Assembly: GCA_958415525.1 (NCBI GenBank)
Contig: CATYZE010000004.1
Span: 62,001-126,000, forward strand
DNA: 64,000 nt
Direction: 5' to 3'
Source: an uncultured Collinsella sp.
GTDB lineage: Bacteria; Actinomycetota; Coriobacteriia; Coriobacteriales; Coriobacteriaceae
Every line of letters starts with the position of its first letter. Position 1 is the stretch's first letter. Of this stretch, positions 7,933-13,965 are shown piece by piece. Below the pieces are notes generated by a model. The model did no database searches. It was not told the origin of the DNA and was given only the letters and a program-made list of their open reading frames with translations. The position numbers and the translations under genes were made by a program.

Positions 7933-7971
7933 CTCATCCGCGAACATTTGCAAATATAATTTCAAAAGAAA

Positions 7972-7987
7972 AGGTGAACGTTCACCT
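7972..7987. promoter_or_regulatory. Perfect 16-bp palindrome AGGTGAACGTTCACCT
   Basis: A perfect dyad in the divergent gap between the YczE-like gene and the HIT gene. A 15/16 copy lies upstream of the SDR gene at 1323-1338, so both loci may answer to one regulator. Confidence 0.6.
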
Positions 7988-8028
7988 AATTGCAGCAACT
8001 CATTAGATGTAAGATAGCGAAAGTTGAT

Positions 8029-8044
8029 ACGAAACCGATTTCGT
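8029..8044. promoter_or_regulatory. Second LacI-type operator copy
   Basis: ACGAAACCGATTTCGT is the reverse-complement reading of the site at 7902-7919. It lies about 110 bases upstream of the HIT gene and about 110 bases from the other operator, a distance that would allow repressor looping. Confidence 0.55.
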
Positions 8045-8152
8045 GTCATCTACGCATGCGTTGTATCTGTCCGTCCTAGGGTGGTGCAAACGGGGGGATT
8101 GCACCTGCTGTAAATAACGACATTCTTTTTTGTCCAGATCGAAAGGATCATC

Positions 8153-8587
8153 ATGGAACAGCACACCGATTGCTCGTACTGCATGTGCGGGACCGACAAC
8201 ACGCTCGTCGATGCCTTTGGCATCCCCATGCTCGACCTGCCCGCCAGCAAGCTCATCTTGTTTAAGGAGCAGAGCCACAAGGGTCGCGTAATCGTGGCCT
8301 CCAAGCAGCACGTCGATGACATCTCCTGCATGTCCGAGGAAGATGCCGCCGCCTTTATGGCAGATGTCCGCCACGTCGCCGCCGCGCTGCACAAGGCGTT
8401 CAACCCCGACAAGATCAACTTTGGTGCTTACGGCGACACCATGCATCATCTGCATGTGCATATCGTCCCCAAGTACAAGGACGACCCGTTTGAGTTTGGT
8501 GACGTGTTTGCCATGAACCCCGGTCGCGTCACGCTCGAGCCAGCTCAGTACGACGAAATCGCCCAGGCAATCATCGCCAACTTGTAA
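8153..8587 (+). CDS. HIT-family nucleotide hydrolase/transferase
   Basis: 144 residues, the normal size for the family. The histidine triad appears as HHLHVHIVPK at residues 98-107 (His99, His101, His103). N-terminal CSYC and CMCG could bind zinc, as in several bacterial HIT proteins. HIT enzymes hydrolyse AMP-linked or dinucleoside phosphates such as adenosine phosphoramidate or Ap4A. GAAAGGATCATC precedes the start. The gene is alone, divergent from the YczE-like gene, with an operator-like site at 8029-8044 upstream; whether it shares that regulation is unclear. Family assignment is firm, substrate unknown. Confidence 0.88.
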   Translation: MEQHTDCSYCMCGTDNTLVDAFGIPMLDLPASKLILFKEQSHKGRVIVASKQHVDDISCMSEEDAAAFMADVRHVAAALHKAFNPDKINFGAYGDTMHHLHVHIVPKYKDDPFEFGDVFAMNPGRVTLEPAQYDEIAQAIIANL

Positions 8588-8608
8588 AACCCCTTCGCCC
8601 CTCATAGG

Positions 8609-8671
8609 CTGTGGTGAAATACGGACTGCTTAGCGGCTCCAGCGGCGCCATCAGTCCCTATTTCACCGTAA
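8609..8671. repeat. Palindromic repeat family P1, copy b
   Basis: CTGTGGTGAAATACGGACTG and CAGTCCCTATTTCACCGTAA form the arms around a GC-rich centre, 22 bases after the HIT gene. Compare 204-266 and 9761-9827. Confidence 0.75.
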
Positions 8672-8731
8672 CTTATAGTGGGCCTGGGGTGCCAATTTGG
8701 GATGGAATAGTGCTGTGCCACGAAAATGGGC

Positions 8732-8875
8732 TATCTACTACGTTTAAGCCGTAGGGGTCAACCATAGCCGGCTTTTTTGAAAATCGGCAAGCCGTCTACC
8801 TGCGGTTTTGTTTTCTCATTTTTCGGCATGGTCGGGGCTATCCGCGTTAACGTAGTAGATGGGCCCCTTTTGTGG
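8732..8875. repeat. Long palindromic repeat family P4, copy a
   Basis: A roughly 145-base element: GGGCTATCTACTACGTTTAA on the left and AACGTAGTAGATGGGCCCC on the right pair as outer arms, and the centre holds AAAATCGGCAAGCC and CTACCTGCGGTTTT, shared with copies at 34076-34223 and 34269-34420. The rest of the gap 8588-9053 holds another P1-like half (CCACCGCAACTT near 8971) and no convincing gene. Confidence 0.7.
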
Positions 8876-9053
8876 CAAGGGGGCCGATCTGCGGGCCAGG
8901 GTAGCTAAAAGAGCCCCGTCCCAAAAAGACTGCCTGATTTTGCTGCTGAAGGCTGCGAGCAGGAACTATTCCACCGCAACTTATGGGGGGCGGGGGATGC
9001 GATAGTATTACGTGGTGATATTCGACAAACCGTGGGCTTCATCCGAGGGCTTT

Positions 9054-9746
9054 ATGGAACAACACCAGCATTATCAGAGCCTGCAAGATCAGGCATACAA
9101 CGCATTGCGCTCCAAGATTATCTATGCTGAGCTCAAACCCGGCACGCGCCTTTCGGCGATTGGTCTGGAAAAGGAGACGGGAATCGGGCGCACGCCCATT
9201 CGCGAATCCTTTGTGCGTTTGCGTGAGCAGGAACTGGTGGAAACTCGTCCCAAAAGCGGCACCTATGTCTCAAAAATCAGCATGGAGCGCGCCGAGAACG
9301 CCTGTTTCTTGCGCGAGAAACTCGAGAGAAGTGTGCTCATTAAATGCTGCTCTGCCGCCACGCCCGAGCAAAAGCATCGGCTCGAGCAGATTCTTGCCGA
9401 GTCCGAGTCGCTCGACCACAGCGAAACGCGTCGCTTTTTTGATCTGGACAACCTGCTCCATGAGACGTGTTTTGAGATTGCCGGCCGCCACATGCTGTGG
9501 GATTGGATGAAGAGCATCAACACACATTTTGAGCGGTATAACTGGCTGCGTGCGGTGTCGCAGGATCTGGATTGGGAGCCGATTCGTCGGCAACACCGCC
9601 GAATCCTCGAGGCCATTAAGGAAGGCGACACCGATGCGGCGAGCTATCTGGCGCAGACGCACTTACACCTGATGCCCGAGGAGCAGGGCCCAGTTATCGC
9701 CCTGCATCCCGATTACTTCGAGCTGCCCAAAGATTCGTCCATCTAA
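9054..9746 (+). CDS. GntR-family transcription regulator, FCD domain
   Basis: 230 residues. The winged helix reads DQAYNALRSKIIYAELKPGT, then GIGRTPIRESFVRLREQELV and SGTYVSKI for the wing. The helical C-terminal region (DLDNLLHETCFEIAG, then RRQHRRILEAIKEGD) fits the FCD sensor, with Asp and His residues at the usual ligand positions. ATG at 9054 follows CGAGGG at a suitable distance, giving a better start than 9012. It lies upstream of, and convergent with, KDPG aldolase, but no shared operator could be identified. It probably senses a sugar acid or other carboxylate. It is distinct in sequence from the GntR at 1379-2071. Confidence 0.82.
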   Translation: MEQHQHYQSLQDQAYNALRSKIIYAELKPGTRLSAIGLEKETGIGRTPIRESFVRLREQELVETRPKSGTYVSKISMERAENACFLREKLERSVLIKCCSAATPEQKHRLEQILAESESLDHSETRRFFDLDNLLHETCFEIAGRHMLWDWMKSINTHFERYNWLRAVSQDLDWEPIRRQHRRILEAIKEGDTDAASYLAQTHLHLMPEEQGPVIALHPDYFELPKDSSI

Positions 9747-9760
9747 TCTATCCCCTCATA

Positions 9761-9827
9761 AGTTGCGGTGAAATAGGGATTGTTTTGCGGCCCAGGTGGC
9801 GCAAACAGTCCCTATTTCACCGCAACT
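9761..9827. repeat. Palindromic repeat family P1, copy c
   Basis: AGTTGCGGTGAAATAGGGA and TCCCTATTTCACCGCAACT are perfect 19-base inverted arms, with an inner TGTTTTGCG/CGCAAACA pair. It starts 15 bases after the GntR stop codon. Confidence 0.85.
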
Positions 9828-9854
9828 GCGTTGGGGCATGGCCGGGGCACAAAG

Positions 9855-9918
9855 ATGCGGTGCCGTTTGGAGGAACAGACCGGAAGCAAGGGGTCGATTC
9901 CTCCAGACGGCACCGCAT
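9855..9918. repeat. Long hairpin downstream of the GntR gene
   Basis: ATGCGGTGCCGT and TGGAGGAA on the left pair with TTCCTCCA and ACGGCACCGCAT on the right (one mismatch between), loop about 22 bases. A few T residues follow, so it may act as a terminator on the plus strand. Confidence 0.6.
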
Positions 9919-9966
9919 TTGTTTTGGCGCTCTGGGCTATGTTGAAGAGTTTAATTGGTCAAGAAA

Positions 9967-10065
9967 AAGCGGCTCGGGGGCGTGTCGCTTCCGTCACGTT
10001 CTATCAGCATACAAGACGGTTTCGGTTCTTGTCCGTGACGGAAACGGCACGCTTCCGAGCCGCTT
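9967..10065. repeat. Second long hairpin before the KDPG aldolase terminator
   Basis: AAGCGGCTCGG and TTCCGTCACG on the left pair with CGTGACGGAA and CCGAGCCGCTT on the right, about 100 bases in all. With 9855-9918 and P1c it fills the 366-base gap between two convergent genes; nothing there looks coding. Confidence 0.6.
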
Positions 10066-10096
10066 CAAAAATGGGGGCGCAGTCTGGGCGCCCCCC
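10066..10096 (-). terminator. Intrinsic terminator after eda (minus strand)
   Basis: On the minus strand GGGGGGCGC, a short loop, GCGCCCCC, then ATTTTTG form a terminator 17 bases beyond the stop codon. Confidence 0.8.
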
Positions 10097-10112
10097 ACGA
10101 TAGAGAGCTGGG

Positions 10113-10754
10113 TTAGGCGCGGACCTTCTTGACGACGTCCATGGCCTCGCGGGCGATCTGCTCGACCTTGGAGAAATCGCCGTCGGCGAACAGAGCCGGC
10201 TTGACCATCCAAGTGCCACCGCAGGCGATGATGGCGGAGGAGCTCAGGTACTCCTCGACGTTTGCGGTGCTCACGCCGCCGGTGGGCATAAAGCGGTGAC
10301 CGACAAACGGCGCGGCGAGGGCCTTGATGGTGTTGAGGCCGCCGTACTGAGCCGCGGGGAAGAACTTGGTGACCTTGAGGCCCAGGTTGACGGCAGCGGT
10401 GACCTCGGAGGGGGTCACGGTGCCGGGCAGCACGGGCAGGTCGATGTCGATGCAGTGCTTGACGACGTCCTCGTTGTAGCCCGGGGAGACGATGAACTTG
10501 GCGCCGGCGGCACGGGCCTGCTCAACCTGCTCGACGGTCAGGACGGTGCCGGCGCCCACGCACATCTCGGGCTCGGCTTCGGCCATAGCGGCGATGCACT
10601 CGGCAGCGCAAGCGGTGCGGAAGGTGACCTCGGCGGACTTCATGCCGGCGGCCATCAGGGCGTGAGCGAGCGGAGCGGCGTCCTCGACCTTGTCGAGCAC
10701 GACGACCGGCACGATGCCCAGGGACTCAAGTGTGGTGTAGAACTGATCGAACAT
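10113..10754 (-). CDS. eda: 2-dehydro-3-deoxy-6-phosphogluconate (KDPG) aldolase
   Basis: 213 residues, the usual length for a class I KDPG/KHG aldolase. The Schiff-base lysine is Lys130 in KVTKFFPA, the catalytic glutamate is Glu42 in AEVTFRT, and GAGTVLT and PTGGVS are the phosphate-binding loops. It splits KDPG to pyruvate and glyceraldehyde-3-phosphate, the last step of the Entner-Doudoroff route. GAAAGGAACATC precedes the ATG. It follows kdgK on the minus strand; the 255-base gap contains RNA-like motif B (10805-10936) and a further hairpin, suggesting that eda expression is tuned separately from kdgK within one transcript. Confidence 0.93.
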   Translation of the reverse strand: MFDQFYTTLESLGIVPVVVLDKVEDAAPLAHALMAAGMKSAEVTFRTACAAECIAAMAEAEPEMCVGAGTVLTVEQVEQARAAGAKFIVSPGYNEDVVKHCIDIDLPVLPGTVTPSEVTAAVNLGLKVTKFFPAAQYGGLNTIKALAAPFVGHRFMPTGGVSTANVEEYLSSSAIIACGGTWMVKPALFADGDFSKVEQIAREAMDVVKKVRA

Positions 10755-10804
10755 GATGTTCCTTTCGATGTGCGGCGCGCGAGTGCGCGTAATTGCTAAA
10801 AGGG

Positions 10805-10936
10805 CTGGTCATGAGCCGGTTTTGGACTGGTTATCGGAGGCACTGCTTGGGGTCACAAGCAATTCCAAAACCGGCTGCGCGACCAGTCGTGTAGGGAATG
10901 CCAGGCAAAACCGGAATGGGACTGGTGGTTTTGCCC
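10805..10936 (-). promoter_or_regulatory. Structured RNA leader motif B, copy 2 (kdgK-eda intercistronic)
   Basis: On the minus strand: GGGCAAAACC (10927-10936) with GGTTTTGCC (10904-10912); CTGGTC with GACCAG (10805-10810); GCCGGTTTTGGA (10864-10875) with a perfect 12-base partner (10815-10826); TTGCTT with AAGCAG (10843-10848). Conserved single strands CAGTCCCATTCCGG, GGCATTCCC and TGCCTCCGATAACC match copy 1 (7695-7820), while all helices differ in sequence but stay paired. It ends about 50 bases before the eda start. Confidence 0.75.
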
Positions 10937-10954
10937 GACCGGAGGAATCGGGGA

Positions 10955-10994
10955 GCGGGCTGCAGAGGTATGGGTATGGGAAACTGCAGCCCGC
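10955..10994 (-). repeat. Intercistronic hairpin after kdgK
   Basis: GCGGGCTGCAG and CTGCAGCCCGC are exact inverted copies 18 bases apart, 15 bases past the kdgK stop. No U-run follows, so readthrough into motif B and eda is expected; it may protect the 3' end of kdgK RNA. Confidence 0.6.
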
Positions 10995-11009
10995 GGAATG
11001 GGGAACGAA

Positions 11010-12044
11010 TTAACGGGCGACGCGGGTGCCACCGTCGGCGGCGTTGGCCACGGCGGCGATCTCGTCGGCGGTCACCAGGTTGGAATCGCCCTTGATGGTG
11101 AGCTTGAGGATCGAGGCCGCGATGGCGTAGTTGACGGCGTCCTGCGGGTCGAAGTCGTTGATGAGGGCATGGACGAGGCCGGCGTTGAAAGCGTCGCCGG
11201 CGGCAACGCCCTCGAGCACGTGCACGTCATGGGCAGGGGAGAACCAGTGCTCACCGCTCTCGGCGTCATAAAGCATGCCCATCCAGATGGAGCGCTCGAC
11301 GCAGGAGATGTTGCGGACGACCGAGGCGACCTTCTTGCAGCCGTACTCGGCGCAGATCTGACGGGCCATCTCGACGTAGGTGTCGCGCTCCTCGATGCCG
11401 TGGGCAAGGGAGCCGGAGACGCAGGTCATGCCGAGGCCGGCAGGTGCGTCCTCGTCGTTGGCGATGCAGATATCGACGAGCGGCAGGAGCTCCTTCATGG
11501 TTGCCTGCGACTTCTCGGGCGACCACATCTTGCCGCGGTAGTTAACGTCGCACACGGTGGTGATGCCTTTGGCACGGCAAGCAGTGAGGGCATCCTTGCA
11601 AGCGGCGGCCATCTCGTCGGAGACGGCGGGCGTCACGCCAGAGAAGTAGAAGACGTCGATGCCCTCGAGGATCTCGTCCCAGTTAAAGACGTCGCGCTTG
11701 GCCATGTTGATGGCCGAGTACTTGCGGTCGTAGACGCAGCCGTTGCCGCGCTGCGAAGCGCCGACCTCAAACACATAGGAACCAAGACGATCGCCCTGAC
11801 GCACGACGCGCGTGGTGTCGACGTCGTAGACCTTCAGCGAGCGCAGAGCGCACTCGCCCAGGCGGTTGGCCGGAACGACGGAAACGTAGGCGGCCTTGTC
11901 GCCCTGGTAGGCCAGGGAAAGCGCGGTGTTGGCCTCGGCGCCGCCGTAGCGGACGTCGAACTCGGTGGCCTGCTCAATACGCAGGTGATCTTTGGGCGAG
12001 AGCCTCATCATGATCTCGCCGAAGGTAAGAACCGTTTTACCCAT
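11010..12044 (-). CDS. kdgK: 2-dehydro-3-deoxygluconate (KDG) kinase, PfkB family
   Basis: 344 residues. It shows the PfkB-family N-terminal region (GEIMMRLSP, then RYGGAEANTALSLAYQG) and the C-terminal signature with the catalytic base, GVAAGDAFNAGLVHAL. The overall pattern matches KDG kinases, which phosphorylate KDG to KDPG. AAGGAG lies 10 bases before the ATG at 12044; the longer frame to 12131 runs through the leader hairpin and is rejected. The promoter has two LacI-type operators and motif A, and the divergent LacI gene is the likely regulator. With the dehydratase and eda it completes a semi-phosphorylative Entner-Doudoroff path. Confidence 0.88.
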   Translation of the reverse strand: MGKTVLTFGEIMMRLSPKDHLRIEQATEFDVRYGGAEANTALSLAYQGDKAAYVSVVPANRLGECALRSLKVYDVDTTRVVRQGDRLGSYVFEVGASQRGNGCVYDRKYSAINMAKRDVFNWDEILEGIDVFYFSGVTPAVSDEMAAACKDALTACRAKGITTVCDVNYRGKMWSPEKSQATMKELLPLVDICIANDEDAPAGLGMTCVSGSLAHGIEERDTYVEMARQICAEYGCKKVASVVRNISCVERSIWMGMLYDAESGEHWFSPAHDVHVLEGVAAGDAFNAGLVHALINDFDPQDAVNYAIAASILKLTIKGDSNLVTADEIAAVANAADGGTRVAR

Positions 12045-12087
12045 GGTCGCGTAGCTCCTTCTTGTCTGTGCGTACACCTTTGATATG

Positions 12088-12145
12088 GCGTTGGCACGGA
12101 GGTGCCAAGACGGTAGGGTGCATCTTTGCACCTCCGTGCCAACGC
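12088..12145 (-). promoter_or_regulatory. Structured RNA leader motif A, copy 2 (kdgK leader)
   Basis: A perfect 18-base stem, GCGTTGGCACGGAGGTGC (minus strand, 12128-12145) with its complement (12088-12105), closes a 22-base loop holding AAAGATG, CACCCTACC and GTCTTG. Loop length, loop sequence and total length (58) match copy 1 at 7842-7899, while the stem is unrelated in sequence. It lies 43 bases before the kdgK start codon, directly after the operators. Confidence 0.75.
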
Positions 12146-12149
12146 TTAC

Positions 12150-12193
12150 CGAAATCGGTTTACGAAATCGGTTTCGTTTCGAGTTGTAGTATA
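12150..12193 (-). promoter_or_regulatory. kdgK promoter with tandem LacI-type operators
   Basis: On the minus strand TATACT (12188-12193) is the -10 with CTTGCA 16 bases upstream. Two operator copies follow: ACGAAATCGGTTTCGT (12162-12177) and CGAAATCGGTTT (12150-12161), overlapping the expected transcription start. The -10 flank (GTGAGTATACTA) also matches that of the YczE-like gene. Confidence 0.7.
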
Positions 12194-12279
12194 CTCACCT
12201 ACAACGTTTTGCAAGCGAGATTTTTAAAAAAATGCCTAAAATGGCTAAGATTGCCGACACGTGGGAAACGGGGTGCGCC

Positions 12280-13302
12280 ATGGCGCAGATGAGAATCAAA
12301 GACATTGCCGCCGAGGCGGGCGTGAGCCCGGCCACCGTTTCGCGCTACCTCAACAACCGTCCCGGTCAGATGACCGAGGAGACCCGTGCCCGCATCGCCG
12401 AGGTCATCGAGCGCACGGGCTATCGTCCCCGCGCCGCCGCGCGCAACCTACGCAGCTCGCGCACCAACCTTATCGGCGTAATCCTGGCCGACATCGCCAA
12501 CCCGTTCTCGAGCGCCATGCTCGAGGGTCTTTCCGCCAGCGCCGCCGCGCGCGGCTGCTCGCTTATGACGGCTATTAGCGGCAACGACCCTGCCAAGGAG
12601 GCCGAGTCGCTCACCAGACTCATCGATGCGGGCGTGGACGGCTTGGTCGTCAACACCTGCGGCGGCAACGATGGGGCGATCGCCGCGGCTGCGGGACGCC
12701 TGCCGGTCGTGCTGCTCGACCGCGACATCGAGGACGGCGGCATCGACTTGGTGACGTCTAACAACCGCGAGCTCGTCGCCGGCCTGGTCGACGCCCTGGC
12801 TGCCGCGGGTAGCGAGCGTCTGTGCCTGCTCACCGAGGCAAGCGACGACAGCCCCGTCCGCCGCGAGCGCGCCGAGGCCTTTACCGACGAGCTCTCGCGC
12901 CGCGGTCTTGCCGGCGAGGTCGTCACCCTGGCCGACGGTGGCGTTGAGGGCATCAGCCGCCTGGATGAGACCATCCGCGGCTATGCGGGTAAAAAGCTCG
13001 GCCTCATTGCCGTCAACGGCCTGGTCTTTCTGCGTCTGACCGAGGCACTGGCACAGTTGGGACCCTCGTTGCCGGCTGGCCTCAAGATTGCGACGTTTGA
13101 CGATTACCCCTGGAACCACGTGCTCTTTGGCGGTGTGACCACGGCCGCGCAGGACACCCTCACCATTGCCGCCCGCGTAGTCGAGCGTCTGTCCGAACGC
13201 ATCGACATCGTTACCACTACGGTGGGCGATGCCGCAAAGCTCGCCCCCAAGTGCATCGAGGTCCCCGGCCACATCGAACACCGCGCCTCGACCTCGCGCT
13301 AG
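12280..13302 (+). CDS. LacI-family transcription regulator
   Basis: 340 residues. The helix-turn-helix reads IKDIAAEAGVSPATVSRYLN followed by RTGYRPRAAARNLRS, the hinge region; the rest is a periplasmic-binding-protein-like sensor (LIGVILADIANPFSSAML, then FDDYPWNHVLFGGVTT). I set the start at ATG 12280, close to the HTH as is usual; an in-frame ATG at 12232 would add 16 residues, and neither has a strong ribosome binding site. It is divergent from kdgK, whose promoter carries two CGAAATCGGTTTCG-like sites; identical sites precede the YczE-like gene. It probably represses this sugar-acid regulon and is released by KDG or a related metabolite. Confidence 0.85.
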   Translation: MAQMRIKDIAAEAGVSPATVSRYLNNRPGQMTEETRARIAEVIERTGYRPRAAARNLRSSRTNLIGVILADIANPFSSAMLEGLSASAAARGCSLMTAISGNDPAKEAESLTRLIDAGVDGLVVNTCGGNDGAIAAAAGRLPVVLLDRDIEDGGIDLVTSNNRELVAGLVDALAAAGSERLCLLTEASDDSPVRRERAEAFTDELSRRGLAGEVVTLADGGVEGISRLDETIRGYAGKKLGLIAVNGLVFLRLTEALAQLGPSLPAGLKIATFDDYPWNHVLFGGVTTAAQDTLTIAARVVERLSERIDIVTTTVGDAAKLAPKCIEVPGHIEHRASTSR

Positions 13303-13344
13303 TCTGTGTGATAATATATAGACAATGTCATACAGGAGGTATCC

Positions 13345-13839
13345 ATGGCTGCGTCTGTGTTGAGTGTGCGAGTGGACTCGTCAATTAAAGATTCATTTGC
13401 CGAGCTGTGCGAAGAACTTGGCATGACTTCGTCTGTTGCGGTCAACATGTTTATGAGACAGATGCTGCGCGAGCGCTCGCTGCCGTTTGTTCCTTCACTC
13501 GGTAAAAGCTCTGCGAGCGAAAGCGCCTCGGCGGGCATTTTGGACCCTGCTCAGATTGAGTCCGCCGTTCGCGAGTCGGCCAGTCAAATCCCCGCCATCA
13601 AATCCGTGATTCTTTTTGGCTCGTATGCCCGTGGCGAAGCGCGTGCCGATAGCGATATCGACTTACGTCTCGAAGTTGATCGCGAGCAGGGCTTTGGTCT
13701 TTTCGCGTTGTCGGCGTTTGGTGAGGCGGTGCGCAAAGAAACCGGGAGGAAGGTCGACCTCGTCTCGAGCGACGATCTTGATGACGATCTTGCCGCGGTA
13801 ATCGAGCGCGAAGGAGTGATCATTTATGATCGCGCGTAA
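13345..13839 (+). CDS. Fusion of RelB/DinJ-type RHH domain and MNT minimal nucleotidyltransferase
   Basis: 164 residues. Residues 1-50 (LSVRVDSSIKDSFAELCEEL, then SSVAVNMFMRQML) are a ribbon-helix-helix domain of RelB/DinJ type. After an Ser/Ala-rich linker, residues 85-164 form a minimal nucleotidyltransferase with GSYARGEARADSDIDL, i.e. the GSxxxGxxxxxSDxDL catalytic signature. MNT proteins normally act as antitoxins of HEPN toxins by AMPylating them, and RelB/DinJ normally neutralises RelE/YafQ; having both in one chain is unusual. CAGGAGG precedes the start. A good ribosome binding site inside its 3' end drives a tiny overlapping frame (13826-13870) where a HEPN partner would be expected. 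Confidence 0.8.
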   Translation: MAASVLSVRVDSSIKDSFAELCEELGMTSSVAVNMFMRQMLRERSLPFVPSLGKSSASESASAGILDPAQIESAVRESASQIPAIKSVILFGSYARGEARADSDIDLRLEVDREQGFGLFALSAFGEAVRKETGRKVDLVSSDDLDDDLAAVIEREGVIIYDRA

Positions 13840-13870
13840 GTCAGACGGCCTGTTCGCACACGTTTTTTGA
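13826..13870 (+). pseudogene. Possible remnant of a HEPN partner gene (14 codons)
   Basis: ATG at 13826 overlaps the end of the RHH-MNT gene and has AAGGAG 9 bases upstream, the usual layout of an MNT-HEPN pair. The frame reads MIARKSDGLFAHVF and stops at 13870. No HEPN motif (RxxxxH) is found before the next gene at 13966. It is either a deletion scar or chance; the link to HEPN rests on position only. Confidence 0.35.
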
Positions 13871-13884
13871 GCGCTTGATACGCT

Positions 13885-13900
13885 TTAACCCTGCGGAAAC
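13885..13900 (+). promoter_or_regulatory. Candidate GlnR box upstream of the glutamine synthetase homologue
   Basis: TTAAC, six bases, GAAAC matches the actinobacterial GlnR consensus (GTNAC-n6-GAAAC) at all but the first base. A -10-like TAGTAT lies at 13913. It is 66 bases before the start codon of the gene that is followed by a GlnR-like regulator. Confidence 0.5.
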
Positions 13901-13965
13901 ATTTTTCTGCGATAGTATCTGCGATATAGAACAGTCGAAACCCGCCCGAAAGAAAGGGGAGCGAC

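Noticed and set aside
10805..10936. Cobalamin riboswitch or T-box
   Set aside because: The plus strand has GGGAA and CACTG pieces, but in the wrong order and facing away from the regulated genes; the minus strand lacks the cobalamin and T-box consensus blocks.
12045..12131. N-terminal extension of KDG kinase to 12131
   Set aside because: It would translate the perfect 18-bp leader hairpin; the kinase fold starts at MGKTVLTFGE with AAGGAG upstream.
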